From contig NW_003314334.1 of assembly GCF_000143415.4 (NCBI RefSeq), positions 817,710 to 881,709 on the forward strand: DNA of 64,000 nucleotides, in the 5' to 3' direction. Source of the stretch: Selaginella moellendorffii (Eukaryota > Streptophyta > Lycopodiopsida > Selaginellales > Selaginellaceae). The first letter of the stretch is position 1; the number at the start of each line of letters is the position of its first letter. Below are positions 33,076 through 43,683 of this stretch, one piece after another. Under the pieces are notes generated by a model. The model saw only the letters and a list, made by a program, of their open reading frames with translations. It searched no databases and was not told where the DNA came from. Position numbers and translations under genes: made by a program.

Positions 33076-33157
33076 CCGCCATGGAAGATTCCTAATTTTT
33101 GGTTCCCAAGAAAGAGGGAAATTTTTTGCTAGGGTTCTTTGTCTCGCCCTCTCTCCG
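33076..33157. promoter_or_regulatory. 82-bp gap between divergent PPR-DYW and XS-RING genes
   Basis: The two start codons face away from each other with only 82 bp between them. Both 5' UTRs and promoters must overlap each other or the opposite coding exon. No TATA box is obvious on either side; agggttctttg on the plus strand resembles the plant telo-box-like aaaccctaa family (a shared element of ribosomal and organelle-related genes). A bidirectional promoter is inferred, provided the chosen starts are right. Confidence 0.5.
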
Positions 33158-34653
33158 ATGGGAGATCTTCCGCCGATTGGAGAGCGCGACAGGAAAATCC
33201 CTTGGCCGCCCGTGGTCGTGATCGAGAATGTGGCCACGACATACGATCGGCAGCTCAGGAAGCACAGAGGTATGGAGAACAGAGAAATTCGCGCAGCGAT
33301 CGAAGAGGTGATCAAGGTCGAGGATCGGCGTTTGATTCCCTTGTACAACTACGAGGGCCAGACTAGCCGCGCGTTCTTGGTCTTTCCGAGCACCGAGATC
33401 GGGTATGAGAATGCCGTGAGAGTCCATGATGCGTTCGCTCCTCGTCGCGAGTCCAGGAGGAATGGGCAACTCTATGGATACCTCGCTACTCCAGAGGATA
33501 TGAAGCGCCTGGATTCAAACAAGAAAGCACTCCGGAACTGGACGATCGAGAGCCTCGAGGAGAAAGTTTTGAGGCCTCGGAGGGAGGCACTCCAGGTGCG
33601 ATAGAAGCTTTCTTCTTTCTTTCTTTCTTTCTTTCGTGATCTTCCTCTGTCTCAAGTTTTTTTCTTTTGCGCTGTTGTTGTAGGAGTATGAGCGCGCGAA
33701 GCAGCTCCAGATCCAACTCCAGCAAGAGAATGACGCCGCCGAGAGCGCGCTCCACAACGACAGCCAAAAGGCAGCGATTTTGCAGGAAGAGCTGGCGAGA
33801 AAGAAGGAAGAAATGGAGAAGGAGAAACGCCTCCGAAGAGAAATCAAGGAGGCACATGAGCGTGAGGTAGGATTTCGATGGGCTCTCGTTGTTTTGATCT
33901 TGTCTTTCGTTTTCCAGATGAAGAAGCGAAGGTCACAGCTCGAGGCCCAGCGGGAGATGGTGCTCCGGAGCTGCCGCCGAGAAAACGAGGAGCTCTTCGA
34001 GAGCCTGAAGAAAAAGCGTGAGGAGACCGACGCGGAGATCGCCAAATACCAGGAGGAGGAAAAAGCTCTGCGGCAAAACATAGACTCTCGCAACAAGGAG
34101 CTCCAGTTAAGTTTTCATTCTCTGTCGAGGATACTTATGCTCTGTTTTTCTTCTTTTCTTTGATTGTTCTCAGGAAGTTTGAGAGGCTTCTCAGCGAGCA
34201 AGGCCTTCAGATGAAAATAGGAGAAAGGCTTGCGGCGCTCAAGGAAGAGCAGCACAAGAGGATGATGGCACTCAGAACTCGCTACAACGAGGAGCGCTTG
34301 CAAGTAAGTACCGCAAGTCTCATCCCTTTCCTTCCCTCATTCTTCTTTCATCTTCTCCTTGGAATTTCCAGCTCGCCCAGCAGAAGCAGGCAAAGGAGAA
34401 GCAACTCCTGGAGGAGCAGCTGCGGAAGAAGGAGGAGCTCGCCCAGTCGATCAAATCGGACGAGAAGAACGCCAAGAACGAGAACTGTATCATCTGCATG
34501 GAGAAGTTCTCGTTGCGGCGAGGTCTCTATGGTTGCGGCCACTCGTACGTTTGCGAGGAATGCTTACCAGCGGTATGGGGGGCGAAGAAGGAATGCCCGA
34601 TTTGTAGGCACCCGCAGAAAAAAATGCCCATTCTCACCCATGTTTACTCGTAA
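33158..34653 (+). CDS. XS domain - coiled coil - RING finger protein
   Basis: Five exons (33158-33595, 33684-33866, 33918-34105, 34174-34303, 34372-34653) give 406 residues in frame. Residues about 13-125 are an XS domain (IPWPPVVVIENVATTYD, SRAFLVFPSTEIGYENA, QLYGYLATPEDMKRL), the RNA-binding fold of SGS3 and the IDN2/FDM proteins. Residues 130-345 are charged coiled coil (repeated KKKEE, REE and QLEAQRE text). Residues about 352-388 are a C3HC4-type RING (CIICMEKF, YGCGHSYVCEECL, CPICR). SGS3-type proteins stabilise RNA in small-RNA pathways and RING domains recruit E2 ubiquitin enzymes, so a ubiquitin ligase acting on an RNA-silencing complex is an inference. No zf-XS or XH domain is present. 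The start is the first ATG, in good context. Confidence 0.85.
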
Positions 34654-34755
34654 ACTTAGCCAACCTTTTGGCAAGTTTAGCGCTAATATCATGCAAACTT
34701 TCATGATACGTGGTTAGGATCAAGACAAAACTTTTATTTCTGAAACGTCGTAGCC

Positions 34756-35403
34756 TTAAGAAAACTGCGACTTAAGCTGGCGGACAATGGACTCGTCAAG
34801 GAAGAAAGTTTTGGCCAGCACGTCGTCTCTAATCCCAGATCCGAACATGGACCTCGCGATAAGCTGCGCTCCAGGGTTCTGCTGCGAGTTGAGGGTGGCG
34901 ATGGCCTTGGCCGGAGTGTCGCCCACATTGAGCTGCCAGTGAATGAGCGCGCGGGGGATCACCAAAACATCGCCCTTGTTGAGGATTTTGGCGAAGAGCC
35001 TGTTGTCTTGGGTCACAAAGCCGGCGTACAAGCTCCCCTCCTCGACGTAGACGAGCTCGGACGCGAGGGGGTGCGTGTGTGGAGGAATGAGGCCTCCCAC
35101 CGCGAAGTCGAGGCGTAGGATTGCGAAGCCGAGGGTGTTGAGACCCGGGAACGTTTGCACGATGCCTGGGAAGCTGTCGGCTCCGTAAGCGTTGCTTGTG
35201 TTGGCGGGCGTGGCGAGGCTGAAAACGAAGTCGTCGATGGTGGCGGCGTAGTAGTCCTTGCATGGATAGCCGTTGATGGTGAGGTTGAGGGTGAGATCGG
35301 CGACGCAGTAGTCCTGGAGGGGATCGGGATCGGCGGAGTGGCAAGGAAGGATGACTGCTGCAAGTGCCACCATCGCCAATCGCAAGAGAATGGATGTAGC
35401 CAT
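34756..35403 (-). CDS. Germin-like protein GLP-8 (type B)
   Basis: Intronless, 215 aa. It has a signal peptide to about residue 24 (MVALAAVILPCHS), Cys33 and Cys48, metal ligands His109, His111, Glu116 and His155, and box 2 as VIPRALIHWQLNVG (Ala where type A has Gly). It shares only about half its residues with type A. Sequons are fewer (N40 as NLT, N68 as NTS). A TATA-like tataaat lies about 70 bp upstream (near 35471). It converges on the XS-RING gene, with 102 bp between the stops. A nearly identical copy is GLP-9 at 45849-46496. Confidence 0.95.
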   Translation of the reverse strand: MATSILLRLAMVALAAVILPCHSADPDPLQDYCVADLTLNLTINGYPCKDYYAATIDDFVFSLATPANTSNAYGADSFPGIVQTFPGLNTLGFAILRLDFAVGGLIPPHTHPLASELVYVEEGSLYAGFVTQDNRLFAKILNKGDVLVIPRALIHWQLNVGDTPAKAIATLNSQQNPGAQLIARSMFGSGIRDDVLAKTFFLDESIVRQLKSQFS

Positions 35404-36117
35404 GATTGAATCGGACTAATATGAAAAAGAAGAAGCTTGTGGATGGAGGGATTTGATCGTTTGATGGAGATTTATACTCTGGGTGTCGTGTTGTTTCAGC
35501 CCAGGAGAGCCTTCTTGGGTTTTTCATGCTGTAGAATCCGCGTGAATTTTCTCCTCTTGTACAGTTATATCGTGAAGAGCAACTCTACGAGTTCTGAACA
35601 GAAACAGAGAAAGAAACCCGAGCTTGACAAAAGAGAAGATTTTTCTTCGTCTGTAACGTGGAAAGCAATTGGTGTCATCTCTCGAAGAACAAGTTACGTA
35701 GGGGGCTTTGATCGCAACAGAAAGAAACCGAGCTTGATAAAAACGTGGAAAGAAAATGACGTTTTCCTCTCTCTGTTTTTTTTTTTTTTTTTTTGCACAC
35801 AGACAATCTGGAATATAAAGTTGGACTTGTTGTTGGCCTGCAGTAACACCACCATTATATAGTATCAAAACTTGCCGTAAACACAACCAAAGCTTCAAGT
35901 GGATGATCCACTGATGAACTTCGCCTCATATAACGTTTTATCATTGATTAAGTGTGTAAAATTTTCTGAAAAACCTTGATGCTGGTTCTCATAATGTAGA
36001 TAGACAATGAAATCGCTCATCTTAAGTGGCGATTCATATATGCAGCAGCTTGAAACAAAGAATTGGCGTCGCGTTTGGCGCCAAACTTCGAATTTTTAAA
36101 ATTTTAAATCTAGGTCT
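35404..36117. other. GLP-8 5' flank, no gene seen
   Basis: AT-rich with a T20 run at about 35777-35796. It is duplicated, with small internal rearrangements, upstream of GLP-9 (46497-47285). The end of the shared part, ttaaatctaggtcta at about 36103-36117, matches the sequence just before the NYN gene at 47270-47285. This block was therefore taken from, or gave rise to, the NYN upstream region. Confidence 0.7.
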
Positions 36118-36400
36118 AAAGTGATCGACTTCCCTCGTGGTTATAGTTCGTCCCACCATCTTGGACGTTCTTGAGGATCCTTAGCTGCGGTCCTTGTTCC
36201 ACCGCTATCGTCCATCGTCTCACATCCACTGTCACCAAGTCATGCCCCCAGAGCATGGTCCCGGGGTGGCCAAGATCCTGCAGGTGGACATAAACTTGCG
36301 TCCAGCAGAAGAACCTCACTTCCCGGCAATGCATAAAGCACGCACCACGAGACTAGATTTTCGTCCGGCATTAACAAGAATTTGCATCGTGCACTAGGAC
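36118..36400 (-). pseudogene. Truncated PPR-DYW relic, second copy
   Basis: The same collapsed fragment as 16100-16460. On the minus strand it keeps MPDENLVSWCVLYALPGS, FFCWTQVYVHLQDLGHPG and LRILKNVQDGG in shifted frames. Both copies join the repeat region directly to the LRILKN text, skipping most of the E and DYW domains. Their common deletion shows they descend from one pseudogene rather than from two separate breakdowns of the intact gene. Confidence 0.75.
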
Positions 36401-36729
36401 AAGACTGGATGAAGAGGACTGCACCTAGAAAGACCTCCACTATATGTTGCAACCAATTAACAAATGTTCAATATAGTTTTCTTGTACACTAAGTGGATGG
36501 TTCTTGCAGAGCCTAAATTTTTTTGAGACCTGGCTACAATCTGTTGTCCCTCTTGAATGGCAACTAGTTTTAAACCACGGTTGAACTTAAAATATAGTGT
36601 GCAATAAAACAGCCAACTTATGAAATGTAGTAAGATTACCATGCATCACTGCAAGAACAACAGCCTCCTTCGAAACAGTGAAGCTGTTGACCATCTTGAA
36701 CAAAGATCTTCTTTCCTTTATCTCAGAAA

Positions 36730-38512
36730 TCACTTTTGCTGACTGCACATCCGCATGTTATTACTGACAAGAACATTTGATTTGTGAGATTCTTGAAGCA
36801 ATGCATATGCAATTGCAAGCTTCTCACTATGAACACCCTCTTTGTTGCAATTGGGGTGCCAAAAGTTCTCTTCTTTCACATCTTTTGCCAGCTTCATTAA
36901 CCTCGTGAGCTCACCCCGTATTTCTTTTATACTAGGATGAGATCGATCCCCCACACGAAATGTGTGCATTTTTCCACTAACTTGGACACGGCTGATTGCT
37001 CCAAGCTTCTTCAAGCCCTTCTCTGTCACCATCTTTCTCAGCCCAGCAATTTCATCAGTCCTTCCACTTTTCCCATATATAATGTATGGGGTGGCATCCA
37101 TGGCAAATATCTGCTCTGCAGCATATTTTCCATGCTCAGCATTTACATGCTTCCTACAGGAAGAGAGAAATGTCATCCAAATTCTTGCATCCCGCTCATA
37201 GGGCATCGTCTCAATAAGTCTTGGGCCTCTTCCATCCACTTCACCTTCCCAAGCATCCCAACCATGCAATCGTAATGCTCAATCCCTAGCACAATACCAA
37301 AGTCGGGTTCCATGGGCGTGAAAAATAGGCTTTTGCTCTCTTCAACATCCAAAACCTGGCTGCTTGCTGCAAGTATAGCAATGAATGTGGGTAGAATTCC
37401 ATTCAAAATCATCTCATTAAAGGTTTGAATCACATATGTTTCATCCCTTATCATTGTTGATCATGGATATCCATGTTTACAATCTTTGTTAGGCATGTTG
37501 GCAAACAATGCCTTTGCATCATCATACCTCCCGCACGCTGCATACACAATGTGCATTATATTGTGTGTGACAATATCTTTGTGTTTAGATTTGTCGTAAA
37601 AAAAGTCAACTGCTGACTGAAGATGGCCGTTTTGGGCATAAGCCCACAGCATCGCATTGACTGACACCACATCCGGCTCGTCCATCCGGTCAAACATGGC
37701 CCTCGCGGAGTCAACGTCTCGGAATAGGCCTCCAACATCATCGTCCAGTGAACCACTGTTTTGTCATGCGGCATTTCCTCCAACAATTTGAGAGCTTTTG
37801 CCAAACTTTCTTTTCCACTTGCGTGACACAGTGCCTCTGAGTAGACACGTCCAAGAAATAGCATCTTTCGTGGGCATGGTGTTAAATATATTTTTCGCAT
37901 GGACTAATCGACCATTTCGTACAAGCTCCTTCATCATTGAATTCCAAGTGATCTGGTTCCTGAGCTCTTTTGGCATTGACTCAAACATCTCCTCAGCTTC
38001 TTGCAGTCTGCCAGCTTTTCCGTATGCAGAGATCATCACATTCCATGATGCTGCACTCTTGGTGTCACGGGGAATCCCATCAAACATCTCGCGAGCTCGA
38101 TTAACTTGCCCGTTCTGAGCATACCCTTGGACCATTGTGTTCAATGTAACAACGTTTGCCACCTTCAGCCCATCAAAAATTCTCCTTGCCTCGTCTACTT
38201 CCCCATAATCCATGTATGCACCCAAGAGTATGGTCCATGAGTAATCATCCTTTTCGGGCACTTGATTGAAAAACTCCTTTATCTCAACGAGTTTTCTTTT
38301 TAGCCATAGCTGCTAACATGATGTTAAATTCTTGGCTTCCATCTTCTCGAACAATCTGCAAGTCGCTTACCCTTGTATTTTCCAAAGTCCACTACCATTG
38401 ATCCAATTCTATCACCATTTGGCTCGTGTATTTGCACATCCTTGTTTCTGGCCAAAGTTTGAATTGCTACCTCCTTCCACTCATTGTCAAGCTCTTGACT
38501 CATCCATTTCAA
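36730..38512 (-). pseudogene. PPR gene of E/DYW type, frameshifted
   Basis: PPR repeats are clear on the minus strand but in three frames. At 38261-37850: MPEKDDYSWTILLGAYMDYG, ANVVTLNTMVQGYAQNGQVN and RNQITWNSMMKELVRNGRLV. At 37850-37700, in another frame: SLAKALKLLEEMPHDKTVVH. At 37697-37461: MDEPDVVSVNAMLWAYAQNG. At 37454-36730: an E domain (VQVSGKMHTFRVGDRSHPSI) and a damaged DYW start (HSEKLAIAYALL) that stops at MRMCSQQK without CGDYW. At least two frameshifts and a missing C-terminus argue for a pseudogene. Undetected introns could explain one shift but not all. Confidence 0.75.
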
Positions 38513-38648
38513 GTAGTTTTCAGGTACCGATTCAGATTCCTCGTGATTAGTGCCACAATTTAAAAGCTCGTTAGAGAATTAGAAAAGCGTTGCAACTAGC
38601 TTAGATCAAGAGAAAGCTTACCACTTACCATTGCAAGTGCAGCGGCCG

Positions 38649-40254
38649 TCAACGATGGTGTGCGTAGTCGCGGCATCCTTCACCACAAAAGATGAATGCC
38701 ACAAACTTCCTCCCAATGCCGTTTGCTTCGACCGTGCTTATGCCCGGAATCCTCCTCAACTTGAGTTTCTTGATCTTTCCCAGGATTTCTTTGAGCTTCT
38801 TTTCCTGCTTCGTGTTGTAGTAGATGCTGCCCAGCATGATGTATACGGTGGGGGACTTGTCATCGTCGCTCTTGAGCCTCAGAAGCTTCTCTGCTGCAAT
38901 CTCGCCGTAGACCACGTTGTCAACCATTCTTGCCGCAGAGAGAACCGCCATCCAGTTCACGGATCGTCTGGCAAACAGCTTGCAAGCTCCACGGCCGCTG
39001 CAAACTTCCCACCTCGGGCAAGGTTGATGACCACTTGGCCATAGTGCGAGGCATTCGGAACGAAGTCGAAGTCGCGTACAATTGTTCCAGGCTCTTCACC
39101 ACTAGCAACCCAGACGAGAAACGTAACTCTTGCTGGTTCGATGCCTTCTTGGATCATCCTCTGGATCGTCAAATCTGCTGCCTGGCCTGGAAAACAAGAT
39201 ACAATCAGCCGAGCCGAAAAAAGAAGAAGAAAAGCGAAATGGAACTATACCTGTTGTTCTGGACATAGGCTGACGCAAGGCTTGTCCAGGTAAAGACATC
39301 CTTCTCCTTTGCCCGTTCGAAAAGAGCTTCCGAGTCTTCAAGCAGCGGCAAACTGGAAATCATAATGTTGAACGACCTGGTGTCGATCCTATCACCCCCT
39401 CCTTCGGCGAAGAGCTTCTGTGCTCGCCAGTAATAGCCGTTCTTCACATAAACCGCGAGAAGAGCGTTGAAGGCAGCAGCATCCGGAGAGGGGATTCGCT
39501 TGTAGACATTCTCGGCAACATCAACGAGATGACCATGGGTACCAAGGCTGTGCATGAGAGACGTGTAGCTGCTTCGAATAATCGCGTCGACATATCCATC
39601 ATCGTAGCAAAAGGCCTTGAAGTACTGTGCTCTGACGTCCTCCAGGTCTGACGAGGCAACAGCAGCCTTGAGCTCTGCAATTGCAAAGTGCCTGAGTATG
39701 GTCGTTGAGTAGCTATCCCAGCAAGGATACCGCATGAAGCAGGGGCGAGCTCCATAGAAGCTGGTAAAACAAACAGACGAAGAGTTAAAACGTAAGACTT
39801 TAGCAAAACCGTGCTCACCTTGCATGCGCATTAAGCACGATATTCCACGGAACAGCATTTCTCGTGGTGGCTCTTTGGAAGAGCTCCAAGGCCTCGTCAG
39901 GCTTCTTGTTCACCGCGTAAGCCTGCAACATGGCGTTGTACGAGTAGCGCATTTGGAGAGGAGATGCTATTGAATAGCTTCTTCGCGTCCTCCAGCCTCC
40001 CTGCTTTTCCGGCTTCTTTGATGAGATCGTGGCACCGCTTCCGGTCGGCAGGAGCACGCAGCCGATGCGCTTTTCGCGAAGCTGGTCTGCTTCTGATCGG
40101 TAGAAGCATTCCTCGCTGGGCGCTTCCGCTTGCTTTCCACAGCGCTCTCCTTCTGGCCAGTAGGCTCAGTTTCCACCTGTGGAGCGCTTGGCTTGGACGT
40201 TCGGTACGATGAGCTCCAAGCCTCGTAAATCTTCAGCATCAGCGCGTCCGTCAT
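38649..40254 (-). pseudogene. PPR gene of E type, probably disabled
   Basis: A multi-exon PPR gene on the minus strand. It starts MTDALMLKIYEAWSSSYRTS at 40254. Middle pieces are AGRLEDAKKLFNSISSPNAL, YNAMLQAYAVNKKPDEALEL and NAVPWNIVLNAHAR, then (after a GT/AG intron at about 39819-39762) YDDGYVDAIIRSSYTSLMHS, AFNALLAVYVKNGYYWRAQK and VFTWTSLASAYVQNNR. After another intron come ARVTFLVWVASGEEPGT and ASHYGQVVINLARGGKFAAA. The last part, VNWMAVLSAARMVDN with the E domain RRIPGISTVEANG, is one base out of frame at about 38962. Shifts near 40075 and 39955 add to this. Few errors, so it is either young decay or partly a sequence problem. Confidence 0.7.
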
Positions 40255-41690
40255 CCGGGAGAAGGAAGCTTTCCTCAGCCGGCAACAAGAGTTAAGTTAG
40301 TGCGCAACCAAAGGAGAAAGATAAAAGCACGCAAAGGGAGCAAGCAAGAAAGCAAAAGAACTCAAACGCTACCTCAGCCCCTACAACACAAGAACACGAG
40401 AACATTCCGAGAGAAGAGCCCCTACTAGCGAGAAAACACGAAGAAGCCGCAAAACACACGAGAATCGAGGCAGGCCACAGAAAATGGAAGCCTCTGGCTC
40501 GAAGAAAGGAATGGTAACGCCAAATACAACAGGGGAACAAGACACGCTCGCAATCCACAGGGGAAACCAGCGCCTTTGCTCAGAAAGAAGAGCAAGAATC
40601 CAGCCACAGCAGCGCAAGAAGTCGCAAGGGTAGTAGTAGAGGAAAATCGGAGGGAATGGAGGCTTTCGGCTCCAAAGAAGGCGCAAAGAACGCAGTCAAA
40701 ACCACACGCTAGCAAATCTAAGCCACCTTGTATGTGAATCTCGAAGGATTGCCGACCTTGAGCTGGAGCAGCATGGCGTTCCTCCTCGTCGAGACGGCCC
40801 TTGCGCTGAGCATCCTGGAAGAGCTGATCGGTGATGAACGTGTAAAAGTGAGAAATTTTACCTCAGGTGGATGCATTCCCGTACGGTTCACGCCCATGGC
40901 AGCTGGATTTTTAAACCAGTGTGAAACGGTCGCGGGGAAAGTTCGAGTCCTGTATTGTAACACGATCGTCGACGACCGGTGTTCGAATCCGGGATGGAGA
41001 AAGAATGCCTGGAATGAAGCTCGTCGGCAATGGAGTGGATGGGAGACCCTTACCTTGGCGTGAGAAGGAACTCGGACCAGCTTTTACTCCTTCCTGGAAC
41101 AAGTTGGAGGCGAGCGAGCTAAAGCCAACCTCTTGGTGCATCCAAACATCTTGTATGTTCCTGCGATAAGATATGAAAATCAAAAGGAAACGAAATTCTC
41201 GCTAGTTACCTGCGACATGGAGAGACAAGCTGCCAGTGCTGACGACATTGCTCCTCACCGATCTAAATCGCAAGTGCCAGAGAGAAAGAGTATGACAAAT
41301 CCTACCTTTCCTCCGCCCGATTGCTCCCTGTCGCCAAACGATCCGAAACTACCATGCCGCGATAGCCGCAAGAGCTCATTCCGCTGGATCCTGCTCAGTA
41401 GCGCGGGGAACGTTATATTATTACCAGTTACATTTGTTAAATAAATGTAGAAGTTAAAAGTAAGAAAGAATTCTCTATTTGATTCTTTTACCACCTTTCA
41501 TATAGGCCTTCGATCCTGGTGGAAAAAAATGTATAGATCCACGTGTACGGTCCGTGTGCGATTCTTCTGCCAGTTACTGAAATATCTCGAGGAATCGCAG
41601 CGGCGGCGCCTTTTGGGGTCTGACATGGAAAGAATCCCTGCTCGGCGGAAGCAGCAGGGATCGTGATGAGAGAGGCCAGCGCCAATGCTC
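40255..41690. other. 1.4 kb without a recognisable gene
   Basis: The plus strand at 40300-40700 is purine-rich (agaagag, agaaaac repeats) and its long complementary frames look like composition artefacts. At 40955-40995 two phrases resemble RNA polymerase III B boxes (agttcgagtcc, tgttcgaatcc), but no tRNA folds around them. At 41690-41575 (minus) a short stretch reads ALASLITIPAASAEQGFF, like a thylakoid-transfer peptide, without further support. Confidence 0.5.
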
Positions 41691-41740
41691 TCCATTCTTG
41701 GAACTAAAGCCCTGGGCCGTGCCCCCGGATAATTTCCTCG

Positions 41741-42160
41741 ATGGCCTACCTCGAAGAGGGCGATTCCAAGAGCGTGGACGACAACTTAAGCCCAGGGTTG
41801 TCCGGCCAGACGATCCAGGGGAGTATGTGCTTGCTGAGAGCATACCGGGTGAATGGTCACACGAAAGCCAAGCTGCTCAACCCGAGGCCAATCTGGATCA
41901 TTTTTTATCGGGGTGTGGAGGATGTCCGGGTTTTTGTCAATCGTCCAGTCCAGACTCTCCAGGCGCTCTTGAAGCGGCTGGAGCAAGCGTGGGACGATGA
42001 GCACATCCCGGATCGAGAGAAGTGCAACTGGTTGAGGGAGAAGATCGAGCGCAAGTATTCCAAGAAAAGGCAGATTACCATCCTCGACTGGGGGACAAAG
42101 TTTCAGAAAGAACTTAAGTGGACGGCCAAAAGGTTTGGACTGGAAGGTTGTGAGACATGA
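41741..42160 (+). CDS. Unrecognised open frame upstream of the DYW fragment
   Basis: A 139-codon frame starting MAYLEEGDSKSVDDNLSPGL, with the protein-like segments WIIFYRGVEDVRVFVNRPVQ, LLKRLEQAWDDEHIPDREKC and ILDWGTKFQKELKW. It overlaps the start of the next frame by ATGA at 42157-42160. I recognise no family. It may be an exon of a larger gene joined here by rearrangement, because the following sequence is a transplanted PPR 3' end. Confidence 0.35.
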   Translation: MAYLEEGDSKSVDDNLSPGLSGQTIQGSMCLLRAYRVNGHTKAKLLNPRPIWIIFYRGVEDVRVFVNRPVQTLQALLKRLEQAWDDEHIPDREKCNWLREKIERKYSKKRQITILDWGTKFQKELKWTAKRFGLEGCET

Positions 42161-42855
42161 AGGAGCAAATCGATCGGGAGTTGCGAGCCTTGGCATCGGT
42201 ATGCCGAGGAGCTCGTCAACTCGATGCCATTTCTTCCGGAGTGATGATATGGATGTCGCTGCTGGGACCTTGTCGCCTCCACCGGCATGCCGACTGTGCT
42301 GAGAGAGTCGCAGCGAAGATCTTCGAGCTGGAGCCCGGCTACACGACTGCCTACGTCGTTCTCTCAAACATGTACTCGTCGATCGGGAGGAGGGACAAGG
42401 TATCGATGATCCGGAACCTGATGAAGTCGAGGCGAGTGAGAAAAGTTCCGGGGATCAGCAACATCGAAGTTGGCAGCGAAGTTCACAGTTTCGTGGTGGG
42501 GGATCTTTCGCATCCTCGCAGCGAAGACATCGTCGTGGAGCTCCAGAGGCCGGCGAGAGAAATGCGAGACGCTGGCTACGTTCCCGACACGAAGGAGATC
42601 TTGCATGACGTTGGCGAGGAGCAGAAAGAGGAGCTGCTGCACTACCACAGCGAGAAAATGGCTGTGGCTTTTGGATTGATCAGCACGGAGCAAGGGTCGC
42701 CGCTGAGGATCCTCAAGAACTTGCGGGTGTGCGGGGATTGCCACTCGGCTATCAAGTTTGTGTCCAAGATGGTGGGACGATCTATAACCGTGAGAGACGC
42801 TAGCCGGTTCCATCACTTTAGCAACGGGACGTGCTCTTGCGGAGATTACTGGTGA
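42157..42855 (+). pseudogene. Isolated PPR E-DYW 3' end (duplicate of 30805-31430)
   Basis: A 232-codon frame. After about 29 unrelated residues it carries the last E motif and the whole DYW domain of the neighbouring PPR gene with very few changes (LQRPAREM against LQRLAREM; LLGPCRLHR against LLGACRLHR). It keeps HYHSEKMAVAFGL, CGDCH and the terminal CGDYW. There are no PPR repeats upstream, so it cannot choose an RNA site by itself. The frame is intact, and if transcribed it would make a free-standing DYW deaminase domain. The copied block continues through 42856-43030 into the 3' flank of GLP-7. Classed as a fragment, although a function in trans is not excluded. Confidence 0.75.
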
Positions 42856-43029
42856 CTAAATTTTGCTCGGCCTATTTCGAGAAATCGATGCTGAGCGGAG
42901 GAGCTTTTCCAGCGCATCTTTGCTTTTCTGGTTGCTTCATCGCGGCTACTTTCTTGCAGCGGAATGCAATCAACAAACTTGCATAGACTCCAAAGACAAG
43001 GAGAAAAGAATCTTATACACGGGAGAATC

Positions 43030-43683
43030 TTATACAAAGTTGGATCGGACTTGGTTGATGCCACGCTCGTCCAAGAAGAAAGTCTTCTCAAGCACCTCGT
43101 CCGGCACCTCTGGTCGGGATCCAAACATGGATCTCGCAATGAACTGGATTCCGGGGAGCTGGGAGTTGAGAGTGGCGATGATCTTCGCGTTGGTCCTTCC
43201 CACGTTCATCTGCCAGTGGATTAATCCGCGAGGAATCACCATGACTTCTCCCCTGTTCATCACTCGGGCAAACAGGCGATTGTCCGCTGTGACGATGGCA
43301 GCGTACACGGTCCCTTCTTCTACGTAGACCATCTCTGAGGCTCTGGGATGGGTGTGTGGAGGGATGATCCCTTCCGGGAGAAAGTCGAGCCTAGCGATGG
43401 AGAGACCCAAAGTGTTGAGGCCCGGGAATCTCAGCACGGTTCCAAAGATGGCGCCAGAGCGATTGATGTTTGTGGTGTTGGAGGAGTTGACGATTCCGCT
43501 GTAGATGAAATCATCCACCGTGACTGCGGACGAGTTCCTGCATGGGAATCCATTGATCCCGGGGACGACGTTGAGATCCCCGATGCAAAAGTCCTGGAGT
43601 GGATCTGGATCGGATGAAACTACTGCGCACACGAAGAATGCGAGCAAAGCAATCGAGACAGCATGAGATTTGGAGAGAGCCAT
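43030..43683 (-). CDS. Germin-like protein GLP-7 (type A)
   Basis: Intronless, 217 aa, with an intact metal site. The copy-specific change is Ala at residue 52 (CRNSSAV), which removes the N50 sequon, leaving three. A TATA-like gatatatata is at about 43762-43771. Its 5' flank matches that of GLP-5, and its 3' flank, with the attached PPR fragment, matches that of GLP-6. The gene is therefore a recombinant between two paralogues, inverted relative to both. Confidence 0.95.
   Translation of the reverse strand: MALSKSHAVSIALLAFFVCAVVSSDPDPLQDFCIGDLNVVPGINGFPCRNSSAVTVDDFIYSGIVNSSNTTNINRSGAIFGTVLRFPGLNTLGLSIARLDFLPEGIIPPHTHPRASEMVYVEEGTVYAAIVTADNRLFARVMNRGEVMVIPRGLIHWQMNVGRTNAKIIATLNSQLPGIQFIARSMFGSRPEVPDEVLEKTFFLDERGINQVRSNFV

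Noticed and set aside
33076-33348. N-terminal extension of the PPR-DYW frame by 91 residues
   Set aside because: It is antisense to the XS domain exon, whose protein sequence is clearly conserved. The ATG at 33075 gives a normal PPR start.
41575-41690. Thylakoid lumen protein exon (ALASLITIPAASAEQGFF)
   Set aside because: A short isolated match to a generic transfer peptide, with no mature protein sequence beside it.
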